A stretch of 64,000 nucleotides of DNA from Bremia lactucae (Eukaryota; Oomycota; Peronosporomycetes; Peronosporales; Peronosporaceae). Shown here piece after piece: positions 11,186-22,623 of the stretch. Under the pieces are notes generated by a model, which saw nothing but the letters and a program-made list of their open reading frames with translations, did not search any database and had not been told where the DNA came from. The translations under genes were made by a program, and so were the position numbers. The DNA lies in NCBI RefSeq assembly GCF_004359215.1, contig NC_090613.1, positions 6,413,036 through 6,477,035 of the forward strand, written 5' to 3'. Numbering within the stretch: the stretch's first letter is position 1; the number at the start of each line of letters is the position of its first letter.

Positions 11186-11406
11186 GTACCAGTCACGTCC
11201 AATGGGAATAGAAGGGGACGTTTTCCCTCAGTAGACACATAAGCGTCTTGTGAAACATTCGCATCGCTAACAGCTGCGCTGAGCCGTGCAGCTGCTAGCT
11301 TTGCTGCCTCACAGGCGACGCGCACGGGTTTTGAAACGCAATTGAAAGTCGGAATCATAAAAAAGTGGTATTCAACAAAGATAGACATAATACTTCTCTC
11401 TGTCAC
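11186..11406 (-). pseudogene. A1 antisense ORF, N-terminal part
   Basis: On the minus strand from 11406 the frame reads MTERSIMSIFVEYHFFMIPT and then an alanine-rich stretch (EAAKLAAARLSAAVSDAN). This resembles the start of the A2 antisense ORF (alanine-rich, near 29290-29200) and A4 (63178 onward). It begins 45 bp from the 3' LTR and is cut at 11185 by B1. The rest of the same ORF continues at 4870 on the other side of B1. Confidence 0.55.
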
Positions 11407-11450
11407 TTTACATTAGTCACTATAGTTACTGTTCTTTAAGATGGGAATGA

Positions 11451-11940
11451 TGTAACGGGAACTTTCGTTACATAAGTATTATTTAATATAAGATTAATGA
11501 TATTTATTATTTTACATGAGAGGAAATAAATAAAGAAGTACTTAATTTGTGTATTTCGCTAAAGTTGGCTTTATAGTTCAAATATTACCAAAATTGGTAA
11601 TATTGATGCAATAAGATATAAGATCTATTGATTCGCTAATCGTTACAAGACACGTCAGGCGTCGCGCAAGGAGGCGCATTGCAAAGTTGGTTATCAATAT
11701 TTGAAGCCAGTCGATAGAAGATCGTTAGCAAAGAACTAAATATACTAATACAGTTTAACTTTTTCTCTATCTTAAAGCCTTGGAAGAGTTTAACATTTGT
11801 GGCCAAGGCTTATTAGCTACTAATAACCTTCTTCTGCACGTCGTGAACGGTAAGTAGTCGAGGTATCCCACCTTCACCCTGTTTCAGTGAGGTTGACTAG
11901 TGCTGTTAACAGTTCTAGCATAGGGTGCCTCTTCATTTAT
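11451..11940 (+). repeat. family A LTR (3' LTR of A1)
   Basis: It starts TGTAACGGG. The inner part (CTGCACGT...AAGTAGTC, then TTGACTAGTGCTGT and AGGGTGCC) aligns with the A3 5' LTR at 49840-50346. Its right end is fused to a family C LTR piece. Confidence 0.65.
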
Positions 11941-12474
11941 TGTAGGCGGGCTCGTCGTAATGCGGCCACGCTCTACTTAGACACACATCCTAGCATAGCG
12001 AGGAAGCGGTAAGACCGTCTTCTCTTGCGTGCAGTGAGGTAGTTCTGGTGGGTGCCTTAGCGACCTCACCCAACTCACTAAGTACTTTAGTTAAGTGTCG
12101 TCATGGGAGCGGTAATCCGGCTCCTTGTGCGCACTTACCAAGTAGGAAGTAGTTTTCAAGCTGATTTACATTTAATCGCATTATATAAAAAAAACCTATA
12201 TATACCAATCAAAATGTCATCTCTATAGATAACATTTAATATGTATTGCAAGCGTATCTTTCTAGATACCTCGCGTAACGGATGATGCTAGCCATCATCC
12301 CTCCTAATGTGAATGCACCTATGTGCATCACATACACAAGGGTTGGTCACAAATGTGAACCACACCCGAGTGCTGGGTCTAATTACTTTAGTGTAGTAAT
12401 TGACCATCCCCATAAGTACACCAAGTGTACTTAGCGGGGACTGTGTATCATTAGGGCACCTTTAGCCCGTTACA
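11941..12474 (-). repeat. family C LTR fragment
   Basis: It aligns closely with 29960-30497, including CGTCGTAATGCGGCCACGCT and the terminal CGTTACA. Read on the minus strand it starts TGTAACGGGC. It is joined directly to the A1 LTR, and no family C coding sequence follows on the right. Confidence 0.75.
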
Positions 12475-13465
12475 TTTATAGTCACGCTTTTGAATTCATA
12501 TATTTGATAAGATTATACAACAGTAGCATAATATGCGAGTTGATTCGTAATCTTCTTTTAACTTACTTTTGAGTACGATACTTTTTCGGATGCGAAGTAG
12601 AAAATTGGGATGTAAGGGTGCCATAATAATTGACGCAGTTACGCTTTGTATTTTCGAAATGTTGCAGTGTAGGATCGCTTGATTGCTCTTTTGCATGCAG
12701 CATGCAGTCACTCGACGAGAGACAGAAATCACGTATACCACAACGACAAGAAAGCCTGCAGCTTAAACTCTTGTCATTGATTTTAAATGTTAGGTTCGCG
12801 CTTCATGTATGATAGAATCTCAAGAAATTGTTTAAATAGCGACGGGCGACGGCTGTCAAATTTACTTCCTTGACTGTACAAAGGCAAGCGGGCTTATGGA
12901 AACAACGATCGCAGAGCGGGTTTGTAGCAGGAAGAATATGCTCAGCGCATTCCAGCCGATTTGCAGGACGCAGCTGGTTATCTGGCTATCAATGGAGAAA
13001 AATGACCTACACTGCAGATTTGGAAACGCTTTATCTCAACACTGCACTTGAGACATGATTGATTGCACATACCAATGTCTGAATGCCCGATTATCCGTAA
13101 ACTACGTGCGGAAAGAACAAGCTAATATGGCACATGTATGTAAATCGGCTACTGCACAAGTCAGCCTGCTCTATCAAGCTAAAATACAAACTAATTTTCA
13201 CTGCATCGCTTCAAGATATAGTGAAGCCTGACTTTTTTACGAGGCCGAAGGGCAGTAATGCTGTGCTAATCAATCTATATGAGTCCATGACCTTTTCTTG
13301 CAAATTCAGGTTTATATTGGTGCTAGTGGGCAATAGCTATCGTCTTTACCTAAAAGCGAGGAAAAAAGTTCCTAACCGTACATCTATTTCAGTGTCCGAA
13401 AATCGTTATCGCCATAAACCAAAGTGATCGATCGACGCCTCGGCATCGGTACCCTTGCGCTTTTA
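12475..13465. other. intergenic region upstream of the START/FYVE-like gene
   Basis: No convincing ORF. It probably contains the promoter of the gene at 13466 and possibly a short 5' exon. No element boundary was recognised. Confidence 0.4.
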
Positions 13466-14560
13466 ATGCAGCCGCCTTCGACAGAGTCGAGTTACACAAC
13501 TGGAATGAACCCCTCTTTAGCGTCAAAAAATGAATATATTCAGGTGCCGGACGACGTGAAGGACTTGTTAGTTCAGCAAATTATTGGTGCTGTCGAAGAT
13601 GTGCTCGATAGCATGATGCACGAAGAAACGCGGGACAAACACTGGCGCAGTAAGATGTGCAAGGACGATGTAGTGTACTACGAAGACCGAACGAGCGTCT
13701 CGAAGGGGCAGTCGAGATTCTGCTGTATTAGCGCCACGAGTGCTTCCGTAGAGGACGTCATCAAGCTGTTCCTGGTGTCTGACACGGACACGTTGCTGCA
13801 GCGCTGCCGTGTCATGTATGACAACATTATGGATGCGAAAATTTTAAGCGTCTTGGAACACCCATCTGAAGACAATCCGATGCGTTCGTCATACATTCGG
13901 TACACAGCTTTTAAGACCCCGACATTACTGCGCAATCACCGTGACATGTGCGTTGTCGTAGCAACAGATGTCATTTATTGCCCAGATGGCTCAACAGTCG
14001 GCTACTGCGTCTGGGACTCACTCAGTCTGCCGAAAGGCTCTGCATTTGACGTGCCTCCTGGTTTTATCCGCAGTCGCATGTTTCGTTCGGGGTATTTCGT
14101 TCAAAACTTGGGAAAGGCCGGGTCAGAGACCAAGGTTGCGTACCTTGTAGGCCTTGAGGCCGGTGGTGCTGCACCACGGTTAGCAGCACGATACGTGATG
14201 CCTCGATTCGGTGCCGTTCTTAATCGAGTGATTGCCCACGTGACACGTAAGCAATTCGATCCAGAGATGTTTGCACCTCGGTCCGAATGGGCAGATATAC
14301 GTACGGCAGAGTTTTGTCAGTGCTGCAGCGAACACTTTGGGGCCATCAAGCTACTGGACACTCGACGATACAATTGTGTCATTTGTGGCAACGCCATCTG
14401 TCATGCATGTCATCACGTCGAAAAAGTCTCAGTTCCTGATGCCTGTAGCAATGCAACTGTCGCGGTTTGTGTGAGTTGCAAGATGACGACACGCACAAAG
14501 TCTCAAAGTAAATCGCGACGCGAGAGCTCAAGCGCTTTGACAGAAGTGTCGGAGTTGTAG
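13466..14560 (+). CDS. START-like / FYVE-type zinc finger protein
   Basis: This intact 364-residue ORF is of the START-FYVE type that is greatly expanded in oomycetes. The first ATG in frame is 13466 (MQPPSTESS); the frame stays open upstream without an ATG. Residues about 20-260 form a START-like region (KHWRSKMCKDDVVYYEDR, SVLEHPSEDNPMRSSYIRYT, VYCVWDSL-like strand near 175). Residues 284-338 hold eight zinc ligands: C284, C287, C304, C307, C312, C315, C335, C338. The basic motif R(R/K)HHCR that binds PtdIns3P in classical FYVE domains is replaced by RRYNCVICG, and no WxxD is seen. Lipid binding may therefore be altered. The tail is Ser/Lys rich. START regions bind lipid in a pocket; the ligand is unknown. 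Confidence 0.8.
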   Translation: MQPPSTESSYTTGMNPSLASKNEYIQVPDDVKDLLVQQIIGAVEDVLDSMMHEETRDKHWRSKMCKDDVVYYEDRTSVSKGQSRFCCISATSASVEDVIKLFLVSDTDTLLQRCRVMYDNIMDAKILSVLEHPSEDNPMRSSYIRYTAFKTPTLLRNHRDMCVVVATDVIYCPDGSTVGYCVWDSLSLPKGSAFDVPPGFIRSRMFRSGYFVQNLGKAGSETKVAYLVGLEAGGAAPRLAARYVMPRFGAVLNRVIAHVTRKQFDPEMFAPRSEWADIRTAEFCQCCSEHFGAIKLLDTRRYNCVICGNAICHACHHVEKVSVPDACSNATVAVCVSCKMTTRTKSQSKSRRESSSALTEVSEL

Positions 14561-14780
14561 CTGCCATTGTGCTCCACCTCATGAAACGCAGACATTATGC
14601 TTAAATTGGCTAGTGCATATAGTTTCTGTATACTTTACAGCATAGTAATCTTAAAAGCGCTCTTCACCGTGATTCCATTATCCAGCATTGTAATATTTAG
14701 ATTGACACAGAGCCTCTTTTGTTTATTTTGATAACCTTTACGTGAGTGTGTGTCGTGCGATTTAAAGCAAGGAGATGTGA
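14561..14780. other. 3' flank of START/FYVE-like gene
   Basis: AT-rich sequence with no gene. It ends at the first recognisable family B sequence (near 14780), which is one breakpoint of the large rearrangement described under findings. Confidence 0.45.
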
Positions 14781-14789
14781 GTGGTTGGG

Positions 14790-16782
14790 GCCTTGCCAAT
14801 TATTTATGCAATATAGTGAAAAATACGCTGATATGGCTAGGCCATTATCTTTTCTCCTTAAAAAGGATACAGAATAGTGCTGGACTAGCACCGAACATAA
14901 TGCTTTTCGAGCAGTAAGGATAGTCTTATTTATGCCCCGATTCTGGCACTGCCAAACCCAAATTGGCCTTTCAGTGTCGTCTGTGACGCATCGAATTTCG
15001 AAGAACTACCCAGTTCATGACAAAAAGTCACTTGCTATGAAGTATGCTCTAGTCAATTTCAGAATTCATCTGCTCAGCTCTAAGCCGTTGTGATATTTAC
15101 AGATCACGCGTCATTACGCACGGCAACTAAGTCACCCCATCTCTCACGAAGAATGGCCCGACAGCTATCCTTTTTCGCGAAATACAACTTCGAGGTGAAA
15201 TATAAGCCCGGCCAGCAGAATGCTTTGGCCGATGCGTTATCACGCAGGCCGGATTATGAGCTCTCTCATTTAACGACTATCTTTTCGCCTATTCCTGAAT
15301 TACTCCGTTCGACTTACGCCAAGGATGAATAGTGTGTCGCTCTGCTACGAGCTCTACGGAACTCTGACTCAGGTATTAATGCCGGCACGTTTGCGTGCAA
15401 GGTTATATCATTTTCTATCGATAGCGACCTGTTGCTTTATTGCACAGACACCGCAGACCCTCCGCGTGTCGTTGTTTCTCATGATGAGGATTTGAAGTAC
15501 CGAATCCTCTTTGAGGCACACGATACCGTCCTTGGTGGTCATCTCGGTTGAGAAATGACCTACGGCTCTGTAAGCCAGATTTATTGGTGGCCCAACCTTT
15601 TATAATGGGTCAGCACATATTTTCGCACATGCAAAATTTGCCAACGGGTTAAATCCTCGGCGCATGCTGCTGCGCCACTGGCGAGCCTTCTCGTCCCCAT
15701 AGCTTGCTGGGAGTCCATAAGTATGAATTTTGTTTTCGGACTGCCGAAAGATTCAGCCGTTAACTCCAGCATAGTGGTCTTTGTTGACAGACTGAGCAAA
15801 ATGGCTCACTTAGCGGCCGTTCCGGATTCCATTGATGGTGAAGGTACAGCTCAGCTGTTTATTGATCGCGTGTTTCGATAACATGGTTTGCCAGTGGCAA
15901 TTGTCTCTGATCGGGACTCCCGTTTCATGAATAAATGCTGGAAATCAACCGATCCTCAAACTTGGTAAATCAAATGCCAGAGTGCTTGGCACCAGATTGG
16001 ATATGTCCACTGCGGACCATCCGCAGACCAATGGTCATACTAAACGTGCCAATCGCGTCGAAGACGTTTTACGAAGCGTGTGTGCTCAGACACCAAAGCG
16101 CTGGAGCTCAATGCTCCCAGTGAAGGAATTTGCGTTAAATAACGCTGTACATGCCTCTAACGGCTATACTCCGTTCTATGTCAACGGTCTCACCCACCCA
16201 CGCGTTCCATTAACGATAACTCTGCGTGGTTCAGGGCTTGGTGGGGGAGAATTAGCCGACAGGCTTGCTGATATCAGCCCTGTTACCGTTCGGGAACAAG
16301 TAAGCGAGTTTCCCGCGACGCGATTAAGTGTCTTAAGACATGTAAGGGATACGATGGCTGATAGCCAAGACAAACAAAAAGAACGAGCAGATGCCATAGG
16401 CGGAAGCTGCATTAATTCTTATATGGTCGGAGACCGAGTTTTACTAAACGCTAAAAATTTACCTACCAACTTGGTTTCCGCGGTCTTCAAGACCAAATTG
16501 CGCCCGAGCTTTATTGGACCATTTACGGTCGTGGACAAGAAAGGCCTAGCTTATACGCTAAACCTTCCTAGCAAGCTGCGTACACACCCAGTGCTCTACG
16601 TTGGCTTGCTTAAGCCATATCGGGGCCATTCCTACGTGGACCTGAAGGCGCTTGCGCCGAGAGAGGCGGTCGTGCCGCAGATTGCTGCATCCTCACCAGG
16701 ATGTCCAGCTGGCCCTTTAAACGAGACTGCTGATGCACCAGCGTTGAAAGACGGTCCCGAACCGTCTCAAAAGAGCTCTTAA
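14790..16782 (+). pseudogene. B2 RNase H and integrase
   Basis: RNase H is seen at 15090-15330 (TDHASLRTATKSPHLSRRMA, ADALSRRPDYE). The integrase zinc-binding region follows at about 15500-15660 (AHDTVLGGHLG, then CKICQRVK). The first catalytic aspartate is replaced by asparagine (SISMNFVFGLP near 15720). The second is kept (SDRDSRF near 15910). The third acidic position is changed: the QTER motif reads HTKRAN near 16040. From 15982 to 16782 the C-terminal part is open for 266 codons and includes RPSFIGPFTVVDKKG. Stops and frameshifts upstream, with two substitutions in the catalytic motifs, mean no active enzyme. Confidence 0.8.
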
Positions 16783-17950
16783 CCCGAGCAAGGATATCAC
16801 GAAGAAGTTGCACCTCGTGCTTCAGAGCATCAGATGCCTCCACCGAGATTTTGGCCCCTCTCGCGCTGCTTGATGCGCGAGGGAGCCTTCAGTTTCACGT
16901 AGAGAAACTCTAAAAGCGACGTCGTCGTAAGGGCCAATACCAGTATCTGGTGAAGTGTTTAGGGTTACCCTCTTCTGAAAACTCTTGGGAGTTCGAGGTA
17001 CCTCTTCGGCAAGATTACCCATACGCCATTGATGTTTTTGAGCGCGAAGCTCAGGGTCAACTCGCATCAAACGACGCTTCCCACCACTAAACGTGGGATT
17101 AGGTGTATATATAGAATCAGTACGGCTTCGATCCATGGTTGTACGGTCAACCGAAACACTGAATTTATCGGCTAGGCCTTTCTTCGTTTTGTGGCATAAA
17201 TGCCGAACGTAACTGGCCTTCGGCCTTAAGCTTAGCGTAATCGAAGTAAAGTTACCAATCCAAACCAGCATCATTCCTATCTGCAGACTCTCTGATATTC
17301 CAAATATTACGAAGTCGGCGGGCCCGGTGAGCCCAGTTCTCAAATGAGACTTCGTTTTCACTCCTTGTTTCGTTTGGAAACAAAACGATCGAAAGTTCCC
17401 TCATGGAGGTCACCGAAGCCTCATGGGCTTGATCACGTAAACGCGTCAGATACAGGCTTCGCGTCATTACCTTTGGCGTAAGGTATTGCTCCTGAAGAGC
17501 GTCGCGGGCAGCGATCTCCTCCGGCGTCCTCGCCGGGTCACCGTAGATCCAGGGGTCCAAGCTGTGGCCTGCTTTCTCTTTGAGACGCTCGTCCGCACTA
17601 AGCGGAGTGAATTTGTATTAACTATGAGCTTTAGCTTTCGCTATATCGGCAGCTCGACGACGAACTCATTCCTCTATGAGGATTGTCTGCTCTTGCTCTT
17701 CATCGAGCGGATTCGTAATGATGTTGGACTCAGGGTCCCGTCATGCTCAATGCAGTTAAGACATCAGCGGCACCACGTTCTGGGAACGGATTCGGGGCCC
17801 GCCGACGTTCATCCGGAGGAGAAGGCGTGAAAGAACGACGTTCTTTCTCCTTCTGTTTTGATGGAGAGTGACTTTCAAAGTCCACCATTCCTCATCGTCG
17901 AGGAAGGTGCAAGGGGTCTATGACTCACGCTTGAATATCATGAAACAAAG
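16610..17950 (-). pseudogene. B2 antisense ORF (aORF)
   Basis: The minus strand, starting about 100 bp inside the 3' LTR, reads through interrupted frames. There is a DERRRAPNPFPERGAADVL-like stretch near 17800-17740. An open segment at 17560-17252 follows (MDPWIYGDPARTPEEIAARD, ALQEQYLTPK), then one at 17361-16822. Last is 16843-16610, with EASDALKHEVQLLRDILARV and LSTLVHQQSRLKGQLDILV, a strong coiled-coil pattern. The last segment is exactly opposite the integrase C-terminal tail. It matches B1 5451-6667 in order and content. Confidence 0.65.
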
Positions 17951-18054
17951 GAAAGAAAAACACAATCGAACGGTTAGCTGTTTGGGTTCCAACCTCAAAG
18001 AGGAAATTCAGCGAATGTTGTCACCCGGTGTCAACAGTCCGATGGGGCGGGGGG

Positions 18055-18539
18055 TGTAAAGGGGAACACATCGGTTGAAGAACCTTGTTGTGGTACTATT
18101 ACTTTATGGGTTAAATACCCTATTATATAATTTTAAAATAGTTAGTTACTTAAATCCCATTTATTATGGGTAACAAATGTGGTCGCCGCCAGATATAAAT
18201 CTGGCGTCCAAAATCTATTTTAAATTAGCTAGCGTAAGGCTTTAAAATCTAAATAATTAAATAAAGTGCAGTCCATCTTTTAATCTTGATGCGTTAAATG
18301 CCTTTCAAAGGCTTCCGCATTGATCTGTAAGAGATAGAAGCCTTTCTAAGGTATATCCTCTTGGGAACTAGTTGTCACTTGTTTCTACGAGCCCCTGAAC
18401 CCCTTGAAATAGGATTCCTTAAGCTTTAATAGCTTGTACGACCCCCTGAGTTGTTAAACCCATTAGTTCAATAGAACTAAGTGACTCTCTGAGTCTGAAA
18501 GTCTTCTTCTGACTTTAGGAGCGAGGTAGCTCCGCTACA
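18055..18539 (+). repeat. family B LTR (3' LTR of B2)
   Basis: It is the reverse complement of the LTR at 24462-24947, with only a handful of differences by eye over about 485 bp. It ends (plus strand) CTCCGCTACA at 18539, directly against family A sequence. Confidence 0.9.
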
Positions 18540-19437
18540 GGCTGACTGCCTTACATGGTTCGCTATATCGATTGATAAAGAATTTATCGATCGCTCACTT
18601 GTTCACGAGGCAGTGGCCCCTGATACATGACACAGTACTTCGAGCCCGGTTTGAGCTCGTTCTCATGTCAAGTGCCGTTATCCTTAGGCAACTCGCATGG
18701 AACTGCTTCAGGGGAATACATCCCTGAATTCCGTCAAATGCTTGTATAAAGGATTTGTCTTAAGCGACTCCCAGGATTGAGTAGTGTTTTTTCCAATCCG
18801 AGTCTTCACGTCGAGGACACTTTCGTATATCGATGAGCTGCAGAGAACCCGTTTGTTCTCTGCAAAAATTACCGCTGACCGAATATCGCTAACGTATTCA
18901 TCCTCTCTGACGTGTATGCAGATCTGCCTAATTTTGCCACTATGCAGATCTCTCAAGAACCGCTTGGGTTCTAGGGTTGGTAATTGAGTTATCTCCGAAC
19001 TTAACTTCGTAGGCACATACATATCTGAAGTATAAGCGCCTACTCTTGATCCGTCATTAATCAAGACATTCAACGTCTCGGTTTCTTCCTGGGATATATC
19101 CACAGGCTGCCGAGGGAGTAATCTCTCGGGATCTAGAAGTCTAGTAACTTCAACTATTTGAGGAGATTTCTCCTCAAGTACGTGGGGACCTCTTCCCTCA
19201 ACGTCTTCCGAGTGTGATTGCGCTAACACAGTCGGGTCCACTACGGTCGACTCTCTACTCGACCTTGGATCATCGTGTTGTCCCTTTGGGGCAACCGGTA
19301 TACTCCTTGAATGTCGACCACTAAGCGTACATTCATGTCTCAATCCACTCGACCTCTTCGAGTGGTGGACCTTCGGCGCTGCCTGTGTATTAACACAGCC
19401 GCCGGCAGCTGACTCCACAATGTGATTCGTAATCACA
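18540..19437 (-). pseudogene. A2 pol segment (protease-RT spacer and RT start), displaced and inverted
   Basis: The minus-strand frame from 19466 to 18708 is open for 252 codons and ends NPLYKHLTEFRDVFP, the usual sequence just before RT in Gypsy pol. Decayed RT start follows (EAVPCELPKDNGT-like, PREQ) to 18540. The matching A3 segment is 52150-52600. It belongs between the A2 protease (ends 24311) and the A2 RT (starts 24948), so it has been moved and inverted. It is not a host gene despite its length. Confidence 0.7.
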
Positions 19438-22175
19438 CTCACAGGGTTCAGAGGTCCTGCATGCAAGGCTTGAAGCCTTTATGCGATACGAAGCCTCCCT
19501 GATCGGTCAGGTACAGGACCATTTAGCGGCATCTATGCCAACCCGGTACATTTCTGTACCTGACTCAGAGCCGAAGGCTCGCCCTCTAACGGTAAATGTG
19601 AAGACATTTGAGGGCAAAGTGGGAGAAAATCTCCCTTTTTGGGTAAAGCAAATGGAAATGTCCAATGAATCCGCCTTGTTCTTACCAGAACGGCAAAAGG
19701 TGGCTATTGCCATTTCCAAACTTTGAGGTAGAGCCATGGAGTGGGCACTATCGTGCAGCACGTCTGTAAACGACGTTTTTCCCTCGTGGGATTCGCTGAA
19801 ACAGCAAATGACCAGTATGTTTGCACCGCCTGATCAGGCTTTTCGCATGCAAGCACGGCTCCTAGCGACTCGACAGAGAAAAACGAATCCTAGGGGACTC
19901 TGTCCAGGAGTTGTGAACTCCCATTGCATTTATGCATCTTTACGCGGGGCCTCAATGACGGCGTTGTACGGACGGAATCATTCGGTCTTATCCTGCTACT
20001 TTTGAAGAGGCAGTTGCCATAGCGCAATGCGATGAGTTCGAATTTAAGCCTGCTCGTGTTAGCACGCTCATTTACCAAACAAGCTCTTCGAGCACATGGG
20101 TTCAGTCTAATAGACCAGAACCCATGGATCTAAGCCTCGTTGAGGAAAGAGAAGAGGGTTTTCAAGCGGTGAATCAGCATTAGAACATCCGTAGATATTA
20201 TATGTGCGGGAGCACGAACCATTTACGTCCGGCCTGTCCCCAATGAAATACGCGTTAAGCTCAAAAGAGCACCAATTCCGACGCATGCCAGAAATCTGGT
20301 TCGGTACGGGAAAACGTCGATGCCCGTGGGTGCGAGCACCCTGCTGGGGAAGGCCTAGGCTCTGTTGAGCTTCTAGGAGGTGAAAGTAAACAAGATCTAG
20401 CCCCAATTAGCTTGTTGCGTAATGGCACGAAGCGTGAGTACAAGCCTGGCTTTTTAATCGCTTAAACGACTGTGAAGGGCTTTGATAAGCCATGTACAAA
20501 TTTAATTGACTCAGGAGCCTCTTGCAATTATGCTCGACAAATTTCCTTGGAGGAAATCAACAATACGTCGAGGCGCTTAAAGCGCATGAAAGTGACACAA
20601 TCACTGTTCGCTCAGCAACTGAGATTCGTGTCACTGTTCCTAAGTTTCATTGAACTAAGGCATAAAGTTTCTGGACTTTGACAGTATGGGATGCTGTCCC
20701 GTTCTTGATTAAAATTCGAGATATGATCCTATCCTTGGTATGGCCTGGTTATGACACCATGAGCCATAGAGCGATTGGAGGTCTAAGACCTTATGGCGCC
20801 ACGCACAATTTTCCTATCAAAGTTTTGGAGAGCGATGAACCCACCTTTGCTAGGCAACAGAAGCGCTATTGGCGCGGATCATTGAATGAGTCTGTCAGTT
20901 TTTAAACATTGGCATATCTGAGTTAATTAACTCTAATTTTAAAAACATTAATTCTGAGCCCGACCCAGCAGAAATAAGTGGGACGGTACGTACTCCGTCG
21001 AGTGACACTCGTTGTAATAACGGTTCACTGAGTGCTGAAAGCATTGTTGGCCAAACGCCGAATCATCGAGGGTGCGATGTCCCTGAGATACGTGGAGTGG
21101 CACGTCTAAGTCCACCGAGTGTGGTCCGCCGAGGTGGCACCGTACTGAGTGTCAATAGTGACACTATTGCCGGTTCGCCAGGGCATTTTGGGTCAAACCC
21201 TTCTAATGCACGTGAAGCGACACGTAAGCATTCACTGGTTAAGGAAGTTGAGTTACCTAACTCCTTGTCGGATGTCAAATTAGACACCATGTCTTGTATA
21301 GAACCAAAACAGGCTGAAATATCCGGGGACATGAATTTCCTGGCCTCCAATAGGCGTATTGTCTCCACTCCAAGACAGAATGGACACGAAGCGTGTATAC
21401 CCTCACAAAGTGATACGAGTGAGCAATTACATACGCTTGGAAATGGTGTAACCGGTAACATTGAGGGGGAATTAGCCTTGCGGCAATTCCTTCGTTAGAT
21501 GCTCTTTTAGAGCTAGACGAAATGTCTATCGATGAGTGCAGCCGAGCCTTAAAGGCTGGACACTTATCTGAGATGGTGGTCATTCGACCAACGATTGAGT
21601 TAAACTCATCGGCTCTTCTACACGAAGCTGTCCTGGATGACACAAAAGCTGCACTTAGTGCGCGAAATGTGTCATCATGCTTAAAGATCCTGTGGCTCCT
21701 TTTTATTCCTGATTAAGGAAATCCAAGATGTGGTATGTAATAATCCACCATCTTTTTACCTCCGGATAGAGGTGTTCATCATGAAATTGACTTGGTTCCG
21801 GGAACCAAATACTGCGTCACAAGACAATGGCCTTTACCAAGGGAGCAGTGTGACGTCATTGACGATTTCTTACGTGGTAAGCACGAGGCTGGAATGGTAC
21901 GAGAGAGCAAATCACCTAATTCGACACCGACATTTTGTGTCAAATAGCCAAAGGGTAAATTGCGCATTGTACATGCTTATAGTAAGCTTAATGCTGTCAC
22001 TATACCAGCACAAACCCCGATTCCTAGAAAGGATGTTCTTCAGAACAATATAGTGGGATGTACAATGTACAGTGCATTGGACTTAGTCGATTTCCACTAC
22101 CAACTGCTCATGCGAGCTAGCGATATCTCGATTACAGCGGTTAGCACCCCAAGCGGTATGGTAATTGCCACTATT
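19438..22175 (+). pseudogene. B2 gag, protease and RT start, displaced 5' half
   Basis: The segment starts inside gag (SQGSEVLHARLEAFMRYEAS at about 19440) and continues with YISVPDSEPKARPLTVNV, ISKL-stop-GRAMEWALSCSTS and a zinc knuckle (MCGSTNHLRPACP near 20200). The protease active site (NLIDSGASCNYA) is near 20505. The pol spacer is at 21230-21690 (CSRALKAGHLSEMVVIRPTI). RT begins in the 21930-22170 region (ALDLVDFHYQLLMRASDISI). It stops near 22175, before the YxDD box. The gag N-terminus is at 24411-24312 on the other strand. Confidence 0.75.
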
Positions 22176-22562
22176 TAAGGCGCAAATGCCATAAGTTTAT
22201 CATAATAATTAAATAAATAAGCAATGTAATATACTATAATTGCCTAAGAAATTTCCTATGCAACGCTGCAGTAAAGTAAAAAAATGCTGTCAATTCTTCA
22301 TTCTAAATGCAATTCAAACTTGTGATTAGTTGGGCTACACAGTACATGATGCCACAATGAATAAGGCATCAGTTGCAGTTGCTCACATAATATCTGAACG
22401 GCCAGTTTCGTCACTTAACTCCAACAACGGACTAAGTATGTAGCGGTATAAAGATTATTCCTACAATAGGAAGATTAAATATTACTTCCAATATATAGGG
22501 TTTTGATGAAGACGTATAAAAATTTACTTATTTAATAATTAAAAGAAATAGAAGTTACATAT
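22176..22562. other. AT-rich segment upstream of A2 gag, probably its 5' LTR remnant
   Basis: No coding sequence. It ends AGTTACA followed by TATGGTAGCAC, resembling an LTR end plus the TGGTAGCAC primer-binding site of A3 and B2. It does not align obviously with the A2 3' LTR, so assignment as an LTR is tentative. Confidence 0.35.
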
Positions 22563-22623
22563 GGTAGCACTTTCTAGTCTGTCCAAGGACCACAGTTCTA
22601 TCATCTAACATGAACATGTTAGA

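Larger units (their letters stand above)
14780..18539 (+). mobile_element. family B element B2, displaced 3' half
   Basis: It contains, in plus orientation, the end of the RT connection (MARPLSFLLKKD), RNase H, integrase, the antisense ORF and the 3' LTR (18055-18539). Its own 5' half is at 19438-22175 and its 5' LTR at 24462-24947. The two LTRs are almost identical, so they are one element that was later broken up. Confidence 0.8.

Noticed and set aside
11098..11406. 102-codon minus-strand ORF as a host gene
   Set aside because: Its first part is the N-terminus of the A1 antisense ORF and its end is family B LTR sequence.
18535..18545. Target site duplication for B2
   Set aside because: CAGCC and CAAGC beside the two LTRs do not match well enough; the rearrangement may have altered the site.
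18708..19466. 252-codon open frame on the minus strand as a possible host gene
   Set aside because: It ends in the conserved pre-RT sequence of Gypsy pol and aligns with the A3 spacer (52150-52600); it is displaced A2 pol.
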